Source of the DNA: Paenibacillus sp. NAIST15-1
GTDB lineage: Bacteria; Bacillota; Bacilli; Paenibacillales; Paenibacillaceae
DNA length: 64,000 bases
Direction of reading: 5' to 3'
NCBI RefSeq assembly: GCF_001894745.1
Contig: NZ_BBYF01000008.1
Location: 62,001-126,000, forward strand
Position numbers and translations under genes: made by a program. This document shows, one piece after another, positions 9,477 to 17,560 of the stretch. The stretch's first letter is position 1. Each line of letters begins with the position of its first letter. The notes beneath the pieces were generated by a model that saw nothing but the letters and a program-made list of their open reading frames with translations, was not told the origin of the DNA and did no database searches.

Positions 9477-9893
9477 ATGGAAGAAACTCAGGTGAAGCCG
9501 GGAAGTGCTGCGAAAAAAAGCTATGTCGTGGCAGGAGCGATCTTAAGCTGTAGTTATGGTACGCAGCCTACCCGTCTGAAAAGGCCTTTTAGCCATGGCG
9601 TCTACATTAAAAACAAAGCACAAATGAATATTGGAGATTACGTGCCCGGGGTGAACATCGAGTCTTTTGGGAACTGCTCCAGCCCGCTAAATCCAGCCGT
9701 GCAGGCCAGTGAAATGGTAGACATCTATGGCGTGAAGAAGGCTCCATGTGTTCCGATGCTGACCATGCCGTGGCTGAACGGGAAAAGTGATGTGAAGATC
9801 GAGGGTCAGCCTGCCTTGATGCAGAACTGTACCCTTCAGTGTCTATATTGTGGTCATATCCAAATCGAAAATGACGGGCAGGAGTTGGATTAA
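9477..9893 (+). CDS. DUF4280 protein (PAAR-like tip)
   Basis: ATG 9477 follows an AGGGGGAG site; the in-frame upstream ATG at 9444 lacks one. The 138-aa product is a clear DUF4280 protein: a GAILSCSYGT start of the fold, conserved Cys in FGNCSSPLNP, KAPCVPM and a CTLQCLYCG end. DUF4280 belongs with the PAAR-like proteins that cap VgrG spikes and bind a metal at the sharp tip; the four to five cysteines here could do this in place of histidines. It lies directly in front of the toxin-bearing VgrG, the order expected for a spike-tip-effector unit. Confidence 0.85.
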   Translation: MEETQVKPGSAAKKSYVVAGAILSCSYGTQPTRLKRPFSHGVYIKNKAQMNIGDYVPGVNIESFGNCSSPLNPAVQASEMVDIYGVKKAPCVPMLTMPWLNGKSDVKIEGQPALMQNCTLQCLYCGHIQIENDGQELD

Positions 9894-9968
9894 GGTTCGG
9901 CTCTCAAAGACGTCAGGTTTCGGAAGTGACCGCGGCTTTATGCCGCCCGAAAGGAGAGATGAGCTCAT

Positions 9969-12900
9969 TTGAGTGCATTACATAACGAAATCGGATATGA
10001 AAGTCTGCGTTTCTACGGTCCCTTTCAGCCTCAACATATAGAGAAGCTTCAAATTACAAGAACCATCAACGATCACGCATATGTAACGGTAAGCGGCATG
10101 CTGTCAGAAGAGCAGGGAGCTGCATGCATTGGACAGAACATGGAAGAGGAACCGATCGTTATCCGCCAGTTGGATGAGCGAGGACAATCGGTAAGACGAC
10201 TGTTTCATGGGATTGTAACGCGCCTATCCGTGCATTGCTTTCGGGGCGTGTATACCTTTGAGCTGGAAGCCGCTTCGCATTCCTATCAGATGGATATCCA
10301 GATAAAGAAGCGATCCTATCAGGATATTCATCGTACCTACGATGATCTGGTCACAACGATGATTCGTAAATACAAGTTTGGAGACGCCATCGATACCGTA
10401 ACCAACAATACCAAACTGGGAACTTTTGTTTTACAATATGAGGAGACGGATTGGGCATTTTTAAAGCGTCTGGCCGCTCGCTTTGGGTCAGTGCTGGTGC
10501 CGGAGGTAACTGCAGCGTCGCCTAAGGTCTTCTTCGGAATGCCGGTAGGCAAACTGTACAAGCTGGAACGGGATGTAAGTTACCAGGTTTGTAGGACGTT
10601 CCATGAACTGGAGACGGGGAAGCCGGGGAGACGAGCGGGCTCGTATGTGACCTATGTGTTCGAAAGCCTGCAATACTATGCGTTGGGTGATAGCATCGCG
10701 TTACCGATTGGATCTGGGAAAGAGCTCGTTGTTGTTCGGGCAGTAACACGGATGAAGGATGGACTGCTGCTTACCCGTTACGATCTCCAGGCTGAACAGG
10801 ATATTCGCTATGCCCGCTATGAGAACGATCAAGCTACGGGGATTGCGCTGACGGGCAGCGTGTTGCAGGTACAGCAAGATTTGGTACAGCTCCAACTGGA
10901 GATCGACCCTAAGCAAGACCCTGCTAAAGCATGTTGGTTCCCGGTGGCCACTCGCTATGCAGCAGAAGACCATAGTGGCTGGTACGATATGCCGGAGGTT
11001 GGGGCGCGTGTGGAGCTTTATTTGCCGACGAGCCGGGAACATGAAGCCTATGTCATGGATTCGCGACAGCATCGCCAGGGACAAGGGGAGCCAGACGTTA
11101 AAGTATGGAGACATGCGCAAGGAAGCGGCGTGGACATGTCTGAACAAGAGCTGACGCTGTCTACCTCGGGAGGATTTTCAATTACACTCCATGAAGGGAA
11201 CGGCATTACCGTCAGCAGCCCGGGAGATGTGCGGATTCAAGGCGGTCACGTGAAGCTGGATGCAGGTCAGGAGCTGTCGCTTACAGCAGGAAGTGCATTG
11301 TACCTCACAGGCGGAGCCAGCAGCATGGTACTAGATGGTGAAACGGATATCAAGGCCCCGGTGGTGGATCAAGAGGGAACGGTGAAGGCTCCAGTGTTCG
11401 TCATGGATCTTCCTCCCGTGCCGGAGCCGCCACTAATGAACATCAAAGACTATGAAGCAGCACAAGCCGCAGCCAAGAAGGGTTCATCTAATAACACAAA
11501 TACCCCGACCGCGAAGATCACGAACCCGGCGGATCAAAAACAAGCTGATGGATTGCTGGGTACGGAGTCCAAACTGCTAGGCGCTATTCCGATAATAGGA
11601 GCAGTAGCTGGAGCAGTAGTGGGAGTAGCAATGGGAGCAGCATTAGGCGGATTTGTCGGAGCGGCTGTGAGTACGAGTCTACTAGCAAGCGCTGCTGTTC
11701 CTGTTCGAAGTACAGGGACGAGTCATGCTGGAGGTGGAGGCGCAAAAGGTGGATTGCATCCACTGAAATATCTGGCCGGTTTGTTCATGCAAGGACTCAT
11801 CAGTCAATACGAGCACGAGAAAGCCAAAGATGCCTATTATAGTAAGTGGCTGCTGGGCAAGGTGTTCACAAGTGCGCGTCATATAGCAAGTTCTGGCGGT
11901 CTACTAGAGCTGGTTCAAAACATAGCAATAGAGTCAAATGCGATGGCTCAAGCGTATAAGCAGATTCCACCTGAAGTGAGACAACGCTGGAAGGCGAACT
12001 ACGATCGTAACATGGCAGAGCAGCCGAAACCGAAGCAAGAAGAATCCCGGTCATGGCTGGCTATGCTAGGCGAAGCCCAGATCCAGCAAGCGGAAGCTCA
12101 ACTCGCGATGGGAAAGAAAATTGCAGATGTGGGCGCGCAGACCGGAGAAGAAATTTGGTCTGGAGTTAAAAAAACGGGAAATAGCTTTGCAGAAATAGGA
12201 ATTGATTTTTGGAATGGGTTAGAAGTACGTGCAAACAAATCGTTAGATTCTCCATACGACTTTGGCAACTGGTTAACGGTAGGGGCATTTGACGAAGTGA
12301 GTAGTAGAATTGAAGGATACAAGACAAGGGCCGACATGCGCAATGAATCCCCATATGACTATGTGAACTGGTTGTCGTCGGGTATTGCAGGTTCCTTCAA
12401 AGAAGCATTTAATCCAGATGATCCATTATCTAAGGAGCATTGGATGGGTTCCTTTGACGTATTCACTTTAATTTTGGGGGCGAAAGGAGCTGCACCAAAA
12501 GGTAGTGGGCCTACTCTTCCGAAGGTGAATGCAAAGACGCCGGTGCCAAAAGTAAGGGAACAAGGTAATCTGGATGTAAATAAGCGGAAGGATGGCTTTG
12601 AGGGGGCAGGTGAAGGTACACGTAAAACTGGTGCTAATAATTCTTCATATAGTGGGCAGACTGGGCAAGGTTTAGGTAAAATAGAAGGAAAGGAACTGAA
12701 TGTATCTCCGAAAGGTTTAAACATTGTTAAAGAGCATCTTTCACAAAATTTTGGAGACTTCCCTGAGAATTTAGCTATGATTAAAAGGCTTGAAGAAGCT
12801 TTAGCTAATAATAAAAAAATATCTGGTGCCGATGCAAGCTTTTACATGCACGAGGTTTCGGAATCAACGATGATGAAAAAAGGAATTGATTATGACACCG

Positions 12901-13025
12901 CTCATGAGATGGCGCTTCAAAAATATGATGTTTCTCGATTTAGCGTATATCATGCTGATGTTATCAAATCAATGCCAGATATATTTAATAAAAACTGGAG
13001 AAAGTTTTGGGGGGTAGAAGAATGA
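9969..13025 (+). CDS. Evolved VgrG: spike fused to linker, pre-toxin region and C-terminal toxin, 1018 aa
   Basis: The start is TTG 9969 behind AAAGGAGAG. Residues 1 to about 455 are a VgrG/Pvc8 spike with a terminal beta-helix (QGGHVKLDAGQELSLTAG). A Pro-rich linker follows, then a glycine-zipper hydrophobic stretch at about 535-580 (IIGAVAGAVVGVAMGAALGG) that could insert in a membrane or be held by the DcrB-like chaperone. Residues 600-880 are a helical pre-toxin region with the repeated SPYDFGNWLTVG and SPYDYVNWLSSG motif and an FNPDDPLSKEHW motif, like the pre-toxin linkers of LXG and Rhs proteins. The last 115 residues (about 903-1018) are the toxin tip: invariant-looking HE at 961-962, a second YDTAHEMAL block and YHADVI. 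I know no named activity for this tip. Base use becomes AT-rich at about 12600, at the tip boundary. Confidence 0.85.
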   Translation: MSALHNEIGYESLRFYGPFQPQHIEKLQITRTINDHAYVTVSGMLSEEQGAACIGQNMEEEPIVIRQLDERGQSVRRLFHGIVTRLSVHCFRGVYTFELEAASHSYQMDIQIKKRSYQDIHRTYDDLVTTMIRKYKFGDAIDTVTNNTKLGTFVLQYEETDWAFLKRLAARFGSVLVPEVTAASPKVFFGMPVGKLYKLERDVSYQVCRTFHELETGKPGRRAGSYVTYVFESLQYYALGDSIALPIGSGKELVVVRAVTRMKDGLLLTRYDLQAEQDIRYARYENDQATGIALTGSVLQVQQDLVQLQLEIDPKQDPAKACWFPVATRYAAEDHSGWYDMPEVGARVELYLPTSREHEAYVMDSRQHRQGQGEPDVKVWRHAQGSGVDMSEQELTLSTSGGFSITLHEGNGITVSSPGDVRIQGGHVKLDAGQELSLTAGSALYLTGGASSMVLDGETDIKAPVVDQEGTVKAPVFVMDLPPVPEPPLMNIKDYEAAQAAAKKGSSNNTNTPTAKITNPADQKQADGLLGTESKLLGAIPIIGAVAGAVVGVAMGAALGGFVGAAVSTSLLASAAVPVRSTGTSHAGGGGAKGGLHPLKYLAGLFMQGLISQYEHEKAKDAYYSKWLLGKVFTSARHIASSGGLLELVQNIAIESNAMAQAYKQIPPEVRQRWKANYDRNMAEQPKPKQEESRSWLAMLGEAQIQQAEAQLAMGKKIADVGAQTGEEIWSGVKKTGNSFAEIGIDFWNGLEVRANKSLDSPYDFGNWLTVGAFDEVSSRIEGYKTRADMRNESPYDYVNWLSSGIAGSFKEAFNPDDPLSKEHWMGSFDVFTLILGAKGAAPKGSGPTLPKVNAKTPVPKVREQGNLDVNKRKDGFEGAGEGTRKTGANNSSYSGQTGQGLGKIEGKELNVSPKGLNIVKEHLSQNFGDFPENLAMIKRLEEALANNKKISGADASFYMHEVSESTMMKKGIDYDTAHEMALQKYDVSRFSVYHADVIKSMPDIFNKNWRKFWGVEE
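11242..12594 (+). repeat. Linker/pre-toxin segment present again at 17561-18827 and partly at 21904-22135
   Basis: This part of the intact toxin VgrG is repeated at 17561-18827 with scattered substitutions, one in-frame 75-nt gap (GAT at 11259-11261 joined to GAT at 11334-11336) and one 10-nt gap near 12030. The stretch 12303-12551 is identical in both copies base for base by my reading. A third, more divergent piece is at 21904-22135. The homology ends just before the variable toxin tip in every copy. Confidence 0.9.
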
Positions 13026-13567
13026 TTATATTAGATAATTTAGGACAGTTTCGTCGGGGGAGAATATGGATAAACGATTTACCTGAAATGAGATATAAAG
13101 TAGTGGATAATTTAACGTCATCAGTTAAAGTAAAACCAAAAAATTATACTAGGCCTACTAGTTTGGCCCTAGAATTGCTGCTTTCTCGTCGGGACATGAG
13201 TAACTACGCCCTCTTAGGTGTTAAGTTTATTCCTGGTAATGATGATAGGGTGAATATTACTGTTAATGTTGGGGAGGATGAGGATGAATTATTAAATGAT
13301 AATATTGCAATGAAATCAGATAATGTTTTCGTTGGAATACCGCTTGAGTACGCTGAGGCTGTTTTAAATAGTGCAGTAAATGTTATTGAAGAAACATCGC
13401 AGTTTCCGAGCGGTGATCTAGAGTTTTATATTGGTGCTCATGGAGAATCAGGCTCCAGCAAATTCTCATTTTCAAAAGTAACTGAGGTAATTGTAAAGCT
13501 ACTGATAAGTGCGCCTGAATCTAAAAACACTAATGAACTGGAAACTTTTGTTAGTAGCAATCTTTAG
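13022..13567 (+). CDS. Putative immunity protein for the VgrG toxin tip
   Basis: ATG 13022 overlaps the toxin stop (ATGA), the typical coupling of toxin and immunity genes; GGGGGTAGAAG upstream serves as ribosome site. The 181-aa product is acidic, cytosolic and without signal peptide or membrane span. Blocks such as LLGVKFIPGNDD and FVGIPLEYAEAVLN and a GAHGESGSS turn give no family that I can name. The role as antidote follows from position alone. The gene is AT-rich like the toxin tip and unlike the VgrG backbone, suggesting the pair travels together. Confidence 0.65.
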   Translation: MIILDNLGQFRRGRIWINDLPEMRYKVVDNLTSSVKVKPKNYTRPTSLALELLLSRRDMSNYALLGVKFIPGNDDRVNITVNVGEDEDELLNDNIAMKSDNVFVGIPLEYAEAVLNSAVNVIEETSQFPSGDLEFYIGAHGESGSSKFSFSKVTEVIVKLLISAPESKNTNELETFVSSNL

Positions 13568-13737
13568 CGAATATGAGTCTGTTTCCCTAGAGAAACAGGA
13601 CTAAGAGTAGAGGAATGAATATTAGTAACGTAAAGTAAGAAACCTGAAATTCTAATAAATTTTCTACGAGGCCAATATGCTGTTGCCAATAGGCTCCGTA
13701 GTACGAACGAAATAATTAAATATGAGGGTGAACTGAG

Positions 13738-14277
13738 ATGGATAACGTTAACTCAGAAGGTAATCATTGCATGAATTTTACGAATGAAGAGATTATGAGT
13801 TATTTGGTGAAACCACTTAAAAAGCACCCAAATATATGTGTTAAAGCTCTTACTTTAGATGAAAAAGAGGTACAGGATACAAATGAACAAATTAGATATG
13901 TAAGCATCGATGAGGATAAAGATTGCTATTTCTCTTTTTTGGGATTTCAGACTTCATTATTCGTATTAGAAGAAGAGTTTATGTTTATAGATGACGAAGC
14001 GAAAGAAAATATTGTTTCAAGTCACACTTATGGGAATGTTGTTTATGAAGGAAATTTAAGAGATAAATCCCATAAGGAAATATTAGAGTTGATGTATCAA
14101 ATATCGAGTATATTAGTAAATGTAAACGAACTTGAAATTGAGGAAAGAAAGGTTTCACAAACAGGAATTCAATATCCGAAGTGTGAGTATAATGTAAAAC
14201 TAGTTTCTGATGTTGTTGATAAAGGGAGCATTCGTTTTAGTAACATTCTTTTTACTTTTAAGGATAACTTAGATTAA
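13738..14277 (+). CDS. Orphan putative immunity protein, paralogue of 22504-23055
   Basis: ATG 13738 follows GAGGGTG; a second ATG at 13771 is possible. The 179-aa product aligns along its whole length with the protein at 22504-23055: both have CM(N/Q)F(T/S)NEE near the start, EEFMFIDDEAK/EEIMFIDENTK, a TYGNVVYEGNLR/TFGNVVYEGDLR block and a shared end. The N-terminal CM motif before the second ATG is kept in both, which supports the longer start. The paralogue sits directly behind a deaminase-like toxin remnant, so this protein probably neutralises a related toxin that has been lost here. No domain name known. Confidence 0.65.
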   Translation: MDNVNSEGNHCMNFTNEEIMSYLVKPLKKHPNICVKALTLDEKEVQDTNEQIRYVSIDEDKDCYFSFLGFQTSLFVLEEEFMFIDDEAKENIVSSHTYGNVVYEGNLRDKSHKEILELMYQISSILVNVNELEIEERKVSQTGIQYPKCEYNVKLVSDVVDKGSIRFSNILFTFKDNLD

Positions 14278-14480
14278 CTGTAATTTTTGACTCTAAATTA
14301 GAGACTGGGAACTGAGAGTGCAGCAATAAAAGGGTTTATAGATTGTGAACCAAAATCTAATAAACTAAAATAAAAGGTCAGTTTAAGTGGAAGAAATAAA
14401 CGGATGAATTCGGAAAATTAATGTCAGAAATTTTATGTGAATCAGATTTACAACTCCAAAAAAGAAAAACCTACTTATAT

Positions 14481-14513
14481 AGGCTTATTCCAGCAGATGG
14501 AATAGGCTTTTTT
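14481..14513 (+). terminator. Rho-independent terminator after the orphan immunity gene
   Basis: AGGCTTATTCC at 14481-14491 pairs with GGAATAGGCT at 14499-14508 around a 7-base loop and is followed by a T run. The AGGCTTATTCC arm also opens the hairpin of the repeat family at 16236, 20649, 23084 and 24448, so this may be an eroded member. Confidence 0.65.
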
Positions 14514-14828
14514 GTGCAATTATTAATGGATCCGCACAGAAGATAGGTTTGCGCGATACTGCTTGGAAAAGAATTCACCGACGTGAGAGGCTGGAGAAAC
14601 TCAGAGACCAAGGAATCGCGAGTACGATTCTTGCTGACTCTCAACAAAGAGATAGAACTGGCGGCGAGCAAAATCCTACAAGATGTCGCCACAGCTGAAA
14701 AATGAAATAGCGAAGCTGATATGATAAATACAAGGATGAAAGGAACCAGTGATGGAGTTGATGCATAGTTGGTGCTATTGATGCTAGGAAAGGATCTGTA
14801 CGCTAGGAAGCAGTATCTAGGAAATTAA

Positions 14829-14963
14829 GGTAAACTGGAGTCAAGCGACGACGTTTATCGAGGAACACCTGATACGCCGACAGGAAGCCACAGGGTGTTT
14901 GAACACCTAGATGACCCTACTAGAAGTCCCCATTTTCCTTATGTGCCAAGAAATGAAAAATAA
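14829..14963 (+). pseudogene. Short toxin-like coding remnant
   Basis: In one frame 44 codons are open to a TAA at 14961-14963 and read with protein-like composition (SSDDVYRGTPDTPTGSH, then FEHLDDPTRSPHF). The pattern looks like the end region of an Rhs-type toxin, but it is short and I cannot name it. There is no start, and stops and frameshifts surround it. Between about 14520 and 15160 I see only such scraps and no intact gene. Confidence 0.35.
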
Positions 14964-15159
14964 GTGGGTGAGAGTAATTGAGTTCATTTCTGTATCATGC
15001 CTACTTGCAAGAAAATCACGAACATTTTGTTTTAGCAGAACAAGTCATGCAGTTGAACTAAAGGATCCAACACATCATGGCAATTCCGATGACTAATCTT
15101 GATCGGCTTTGCATTAGATTTTGATTGCCATCATTAGTTCATTTTATATAGAAGGGATA

Positions 15160-15327
15160 ATGTTTTCTACTAAATCTAATAATCGTTATAGTAACGGTGG
15201 TAGAGTGAAAATTGAAAAGACTGAAAGTTTAAGACCTTTAGTTACGCCTGATTGGGTTAATTTTAAAGGCCCCTCGCTATACTCTGTGGGAAGAGTGACT
15301 TTTTACCCGACCGATTTGCCAGATTGA
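15160..15327 (+). pseudogene. Truncated gene start joined to a displaced pentapeptide fragment
   Basis: ATG 15160 follows an AGAAGGGA site and opens a protein-like frame of about 52 codons (a basic start, then SLRPLVTPDWVNFKGP). At 15318 the sequence switches to the copy of the pentapeptide gene and the frame stops at 15327. It is the 5' end of a gene, perhaps an immunity gene, cut off by rearrangement. Confidence 0.45.
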
Positions 15328-15456
15328 GATGGAGCATAGCCGTCTATATGGCTGTGTTTTAGTAGGAACGGTGTGGCAGGAGAGTCAGTTGAATGGTAGC
15401 GATTTGACATACAGCTTGCTTCATGGAGCCGATTCTAGCGGATGCTCGATGAAAGG
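15318..15456 (+). repeat. Displaced 139-bp copy of the pentapeptide-repeat gene
   Basis: 15318-15456 matches 8371-8509 over 139 bases without gaps and with only about three substitutions that I can see. It contains no start and ends exactly where a toxin tail begins (15456). It is a recombination scar: part of the pentapeptide gene has been copied 7 kb downstream and lies between two unrelated coding fragments. Confidence 0.9.
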
Positions 15457-15548
15457 TATCAAAACCGAGGAAGCTTAGAGCAAATGAAAATGACTTATTC
15501 TGGATAGTTGAATTGGATGCTGATTTTAATATTAGAGGGGTAAGATAA
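15456..15548 (+). pseudogene. Orphan 30-residue toxin tail
   Basis: Thirty sense codons ending in TAA at 15546-15548 read PRKLRANENDLFWIVELDAD and so on, a typical C-terminus of a secreted polymorphic toxin. The stop abuts the ATG of the next gene at 15549. The rest of the toxin is missing: the tail is joined directly to the pentapeptide fragment. Interpretation as a toxin end is inference from composition and position before an immunity-type gene. Confidence 0.5.
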
Positions 15549-16178
15549 ATGAGAGTAAGTCTTATCGAAGGTTTAGAAAAAAAAGAGAATCTATCAAAGA
15601 ATAAAAAATATATAGTTTATTCTGTGGAAACTAACAAAGATGGCGAGGAATTCTACAGGATAGAAAATGATGCCAATCCAGTTGTCCCTTATCCAGTTGC
15701 TTTATTTAAAATTGTATCCGATAAAATCAACTCTGATTGGACATTATGGAATAAGCCTAATAAATGTTCAGCGTTATTACCTAAGCAATTTGCGTATCTA
15801 AGCTTTTGGGAGGATTATTATAACGATGAATTGGAGGCTTTAAGAATATTTAATTTAGTTAGAGAACAGCTATTTCTAGAAGAATTAGAAGAGAATGAGA
15901 TACGTGAGATTTTTGAAAAAGAAAATGAGGATGAGATTGCATTCATCATTAATGCCCTTATTAAGATGAAAGACATTAGATTTATTAATCCAGTAATTCA
16001 ATATGTAAAATCAAAACTAGAAAAAAGTTATGGAGAAGATAGTGCTACATTACTTGCATTTCGATATCTGAGCCTTTTCAATCAAAGTGAAGTAGAAGAT
16101 TATTTCATTTATTACTTGACTAACATTGAGTTAGGAAATGACCAATTAACTGCAATAGTAAATGAATATTTTGCTTAA
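15549..16178 (+). CDS. Orphan putative immunity protein, 209 aa
   Basis: ATG 15549 directly follows the stop of the toxin-tail remnant, and AGAGGGGTAAG upstream is the ribosome site, lying inside the toxin tail. The acidic cytosolic product has an N-terminal beta-rich half (KKYIVYSVE, EFYRIENDANP, VALFKIVSD) and a C-terminal helical half. I recognise no named family. AT-rich base use and the position behind a toxin end argue for an immunity role. A terminator-bearing repeat follows at 16236. Confidence 0.6.
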   Translation: MRVSLIEGLEKKENLSKNKKYIVYSVETNKDGEEFYRIENDANPVVPYPVALFKIVSDKINSDWTLWNKPNKCSALLPKQFAYLSFWEDYYNDELEALRIFNLVREQLFLEELEENEIREIFEKENEDEIAFIINALIKMKDIRFINPVIQYVKSKLEKSYGEDSATLLAFRYLSLFNQSEVEDYFIYYLTNIELGNDQLTAIVNEYFA

Positions 16179-16235
16179 AGGGTTCACAGTCGTCTTCACT
16201 CCCATTATCATTGTGGGTGAGGAATAATCAATAAT

Positions 16236-16379
16236 TTTGTGTAAACTTATTTACAATCCCAACAACAAGAACGCACAATACAACCAACAAACAAAACACT
16301 AAAAACTTGATCTACACGTTTAATAAACTTTCAAAGGCTTATTCCAACTTGAACGATAGGGAGGATGAGCCTTTTTAAT
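16236..16379 (+). repeat. Cassette-end repeat R1 with terminator hairpin
   Basis: This segment of about 140 bp begins TTTGTGTAAACTTATTTACAA, passes through CAATACAACCAA and ends in a hairpin AAAGGCTTA...GAGCCTTTTT. The same order of blocks occurs at 23084-23225 and 24448-24588, and its last 50 bp at 20649-20698. Each copy follows an immunity gene or remnant. A further shared stretch after the hairpin (GAAAAATGTTAGTT, then CGTGGATCA) also occurs after R2. Confidence 0.85.
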
Positions 16380-16464
16380 ATGTCAATAAAGAAAAATGTT
16401 AGTTGTCCTTATCGTGGATCAACAGAGAATCGGAAATGAAATTGTCGAAATACACAGCAGTTAG

Positions 16465-16677
16465 TATGTAGGAAGAAGTATACAGTTCATCCAGTTTATA
16501 CACGAAAGAGAACCTTGTATAATTAGAAAATACAGGATTATCGAATATAATGAGGCTTCTTTATAGGGAGACAAAAGGTGGTATCGAATGGAAAGTGATT
16601 CAGAATCATTAATTAGAAATGAAATAGAATACTTGGAGGAGACATATGGACAAAAAAATCATCTCAACGATATATGA
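16465..16677 (+). pseudogene. Broken toxin tail before the immunity gene at 16646
   Basis: One frame reads protein-like sequence (EPCIIRKYRIIEYNEASL, a TAG at 16564, then GDKRWYRMESDSESLIRNE) to a TGA at 16675-16677. The tail overlaps the next gene's ATG by 32 bases, as toxin and immunity genes often do. With no start and at least one in-frame stop it cannot make a toxin. Family unknown. Confidence 0.5.
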
Positions 16678-17446
16678 CTTTTGTTTAGAAGAAGATTATG
16701 ATAGTACTTTGGCAGAAACGCTAAATTTATTAAAAAATAGCTCTGCTATAAATGCATTAGAAAGCGATAGTATTGCTTTTCTTGCTAGCATGATTCCCTT
16801 GGTTGAGGATAACAGTACAAAGGCTCAAATAATTGAAACTATTATCGAGTCTCCGCATTATGTTAGCAACGATACTAAACTGTTAGACGAGTATATAAGA
16901 TTGGTGTCGTTAGGGGAAGTGGTTTTTTCGGAAGCAGTAAGATGTTTTAACTCATTTACAGTTACTGGCGTTACTATGAACGAAATTTTCACGAAATTGG
17001 CGGAAACTCCAAATAAAGAACTAGCAATTGAAATCTTAGTGTTAATGTCCGAAAGCGATTGGGGAGATTTACCTAGTCACTTGGAGTCATTCGCTAATGA
17101 AGTTAAAACGCTCAAGAGGATAAGATACCGCTCCGGGGTAATCTCAACATTTTTGTTAATTGTTCATCCTTTGTGTTCAAAGTATGCATATATCGGTTCA
17201 TTGTCATTTGGATATCCGTCTTCTGAAGTAGCGGTAAATGATTGGGCTTGGGAAACACCAGAAAGCACAAAATATATGTTAGATCGAAAAATTGTCAGTC
17301 CAAAAGAAGCAAATATATTAGTAGAACTAGGGCGTTTAATACGCAGTGACAAGAACAACCTAGGTGCAGCAGATATGAAAAATTTGTATACTCGTTTTTT
17401 TGAAGATAAGAATCCTTTTGATGTGATGTATACTTTGCCCGAATAA
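16646..17446 (+). CDS. Orphan putative immunity protein, all-helical, 266 aa
   Basis: ATG 16646 follows TTGGAGGAG. The product is rich in predicted helices arranged like HEAT-type repeats (AETLNLLKNSSAIN, KAQIIETIIES, EAVRCFNSF, KELAIEILVLMSE), acidic and without signal or membrane segment. It overlaps the broken toxin tail and lies between repeat R1 and a terminator. No named immunity family recognised; the role is inferred from context. Confidence 0.6.
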   Translation: MDKKIISTIYDFCLEEDYDSTLAETLNLLKNSSAINALESDSIAFLASMIPLVEDNSTKAQIIETIIESPHYVSNDTKLLDEYIRLVSLGEVVFSEAVRCFNSFTVTGVTMNEIFTKLAETPNKELAIEILVLMSESDWGDLPSHLESFANEVKTLKRIRYRSGVISTFLLIVHPLCSKYAYIGSLSFGYPSSEVAVNDWAWETPESTKYMLDRKIVSPKEANILVELGRLIRSDKNNLGAADMKNLYTRFFEDKNPFDVMYTLPE

Positions 17447-17483
17447 TATAAGATTTGTAGATAGGGATCAAAACACATTCTGC

Positions 17484-17523
17484 AGCCAGTCCGAAAATCA
17501 CTCAGCGACTGGCTATTTTTTTT
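17484..17523 (+). terminator. Rho-independent terminator
   Basis: AGCCAGTC (17484-17491) pairs with GACTGGCT (17507-17514) and is followed by a run of T to about 17524. It ends the transcript of the gene at 16646. Confidence 0.85.
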
Positions 17524-17560
17524 CGTCTGAATGTGAATTGAGTTATAGCCAGGTACTATA

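Noticed and set aside
13579..13598. Stem CTGTTTC/GAAACAG after the first immunity gene as a terminator
   Set aside because: Stem of 7 bp without a T run; too weak to call.
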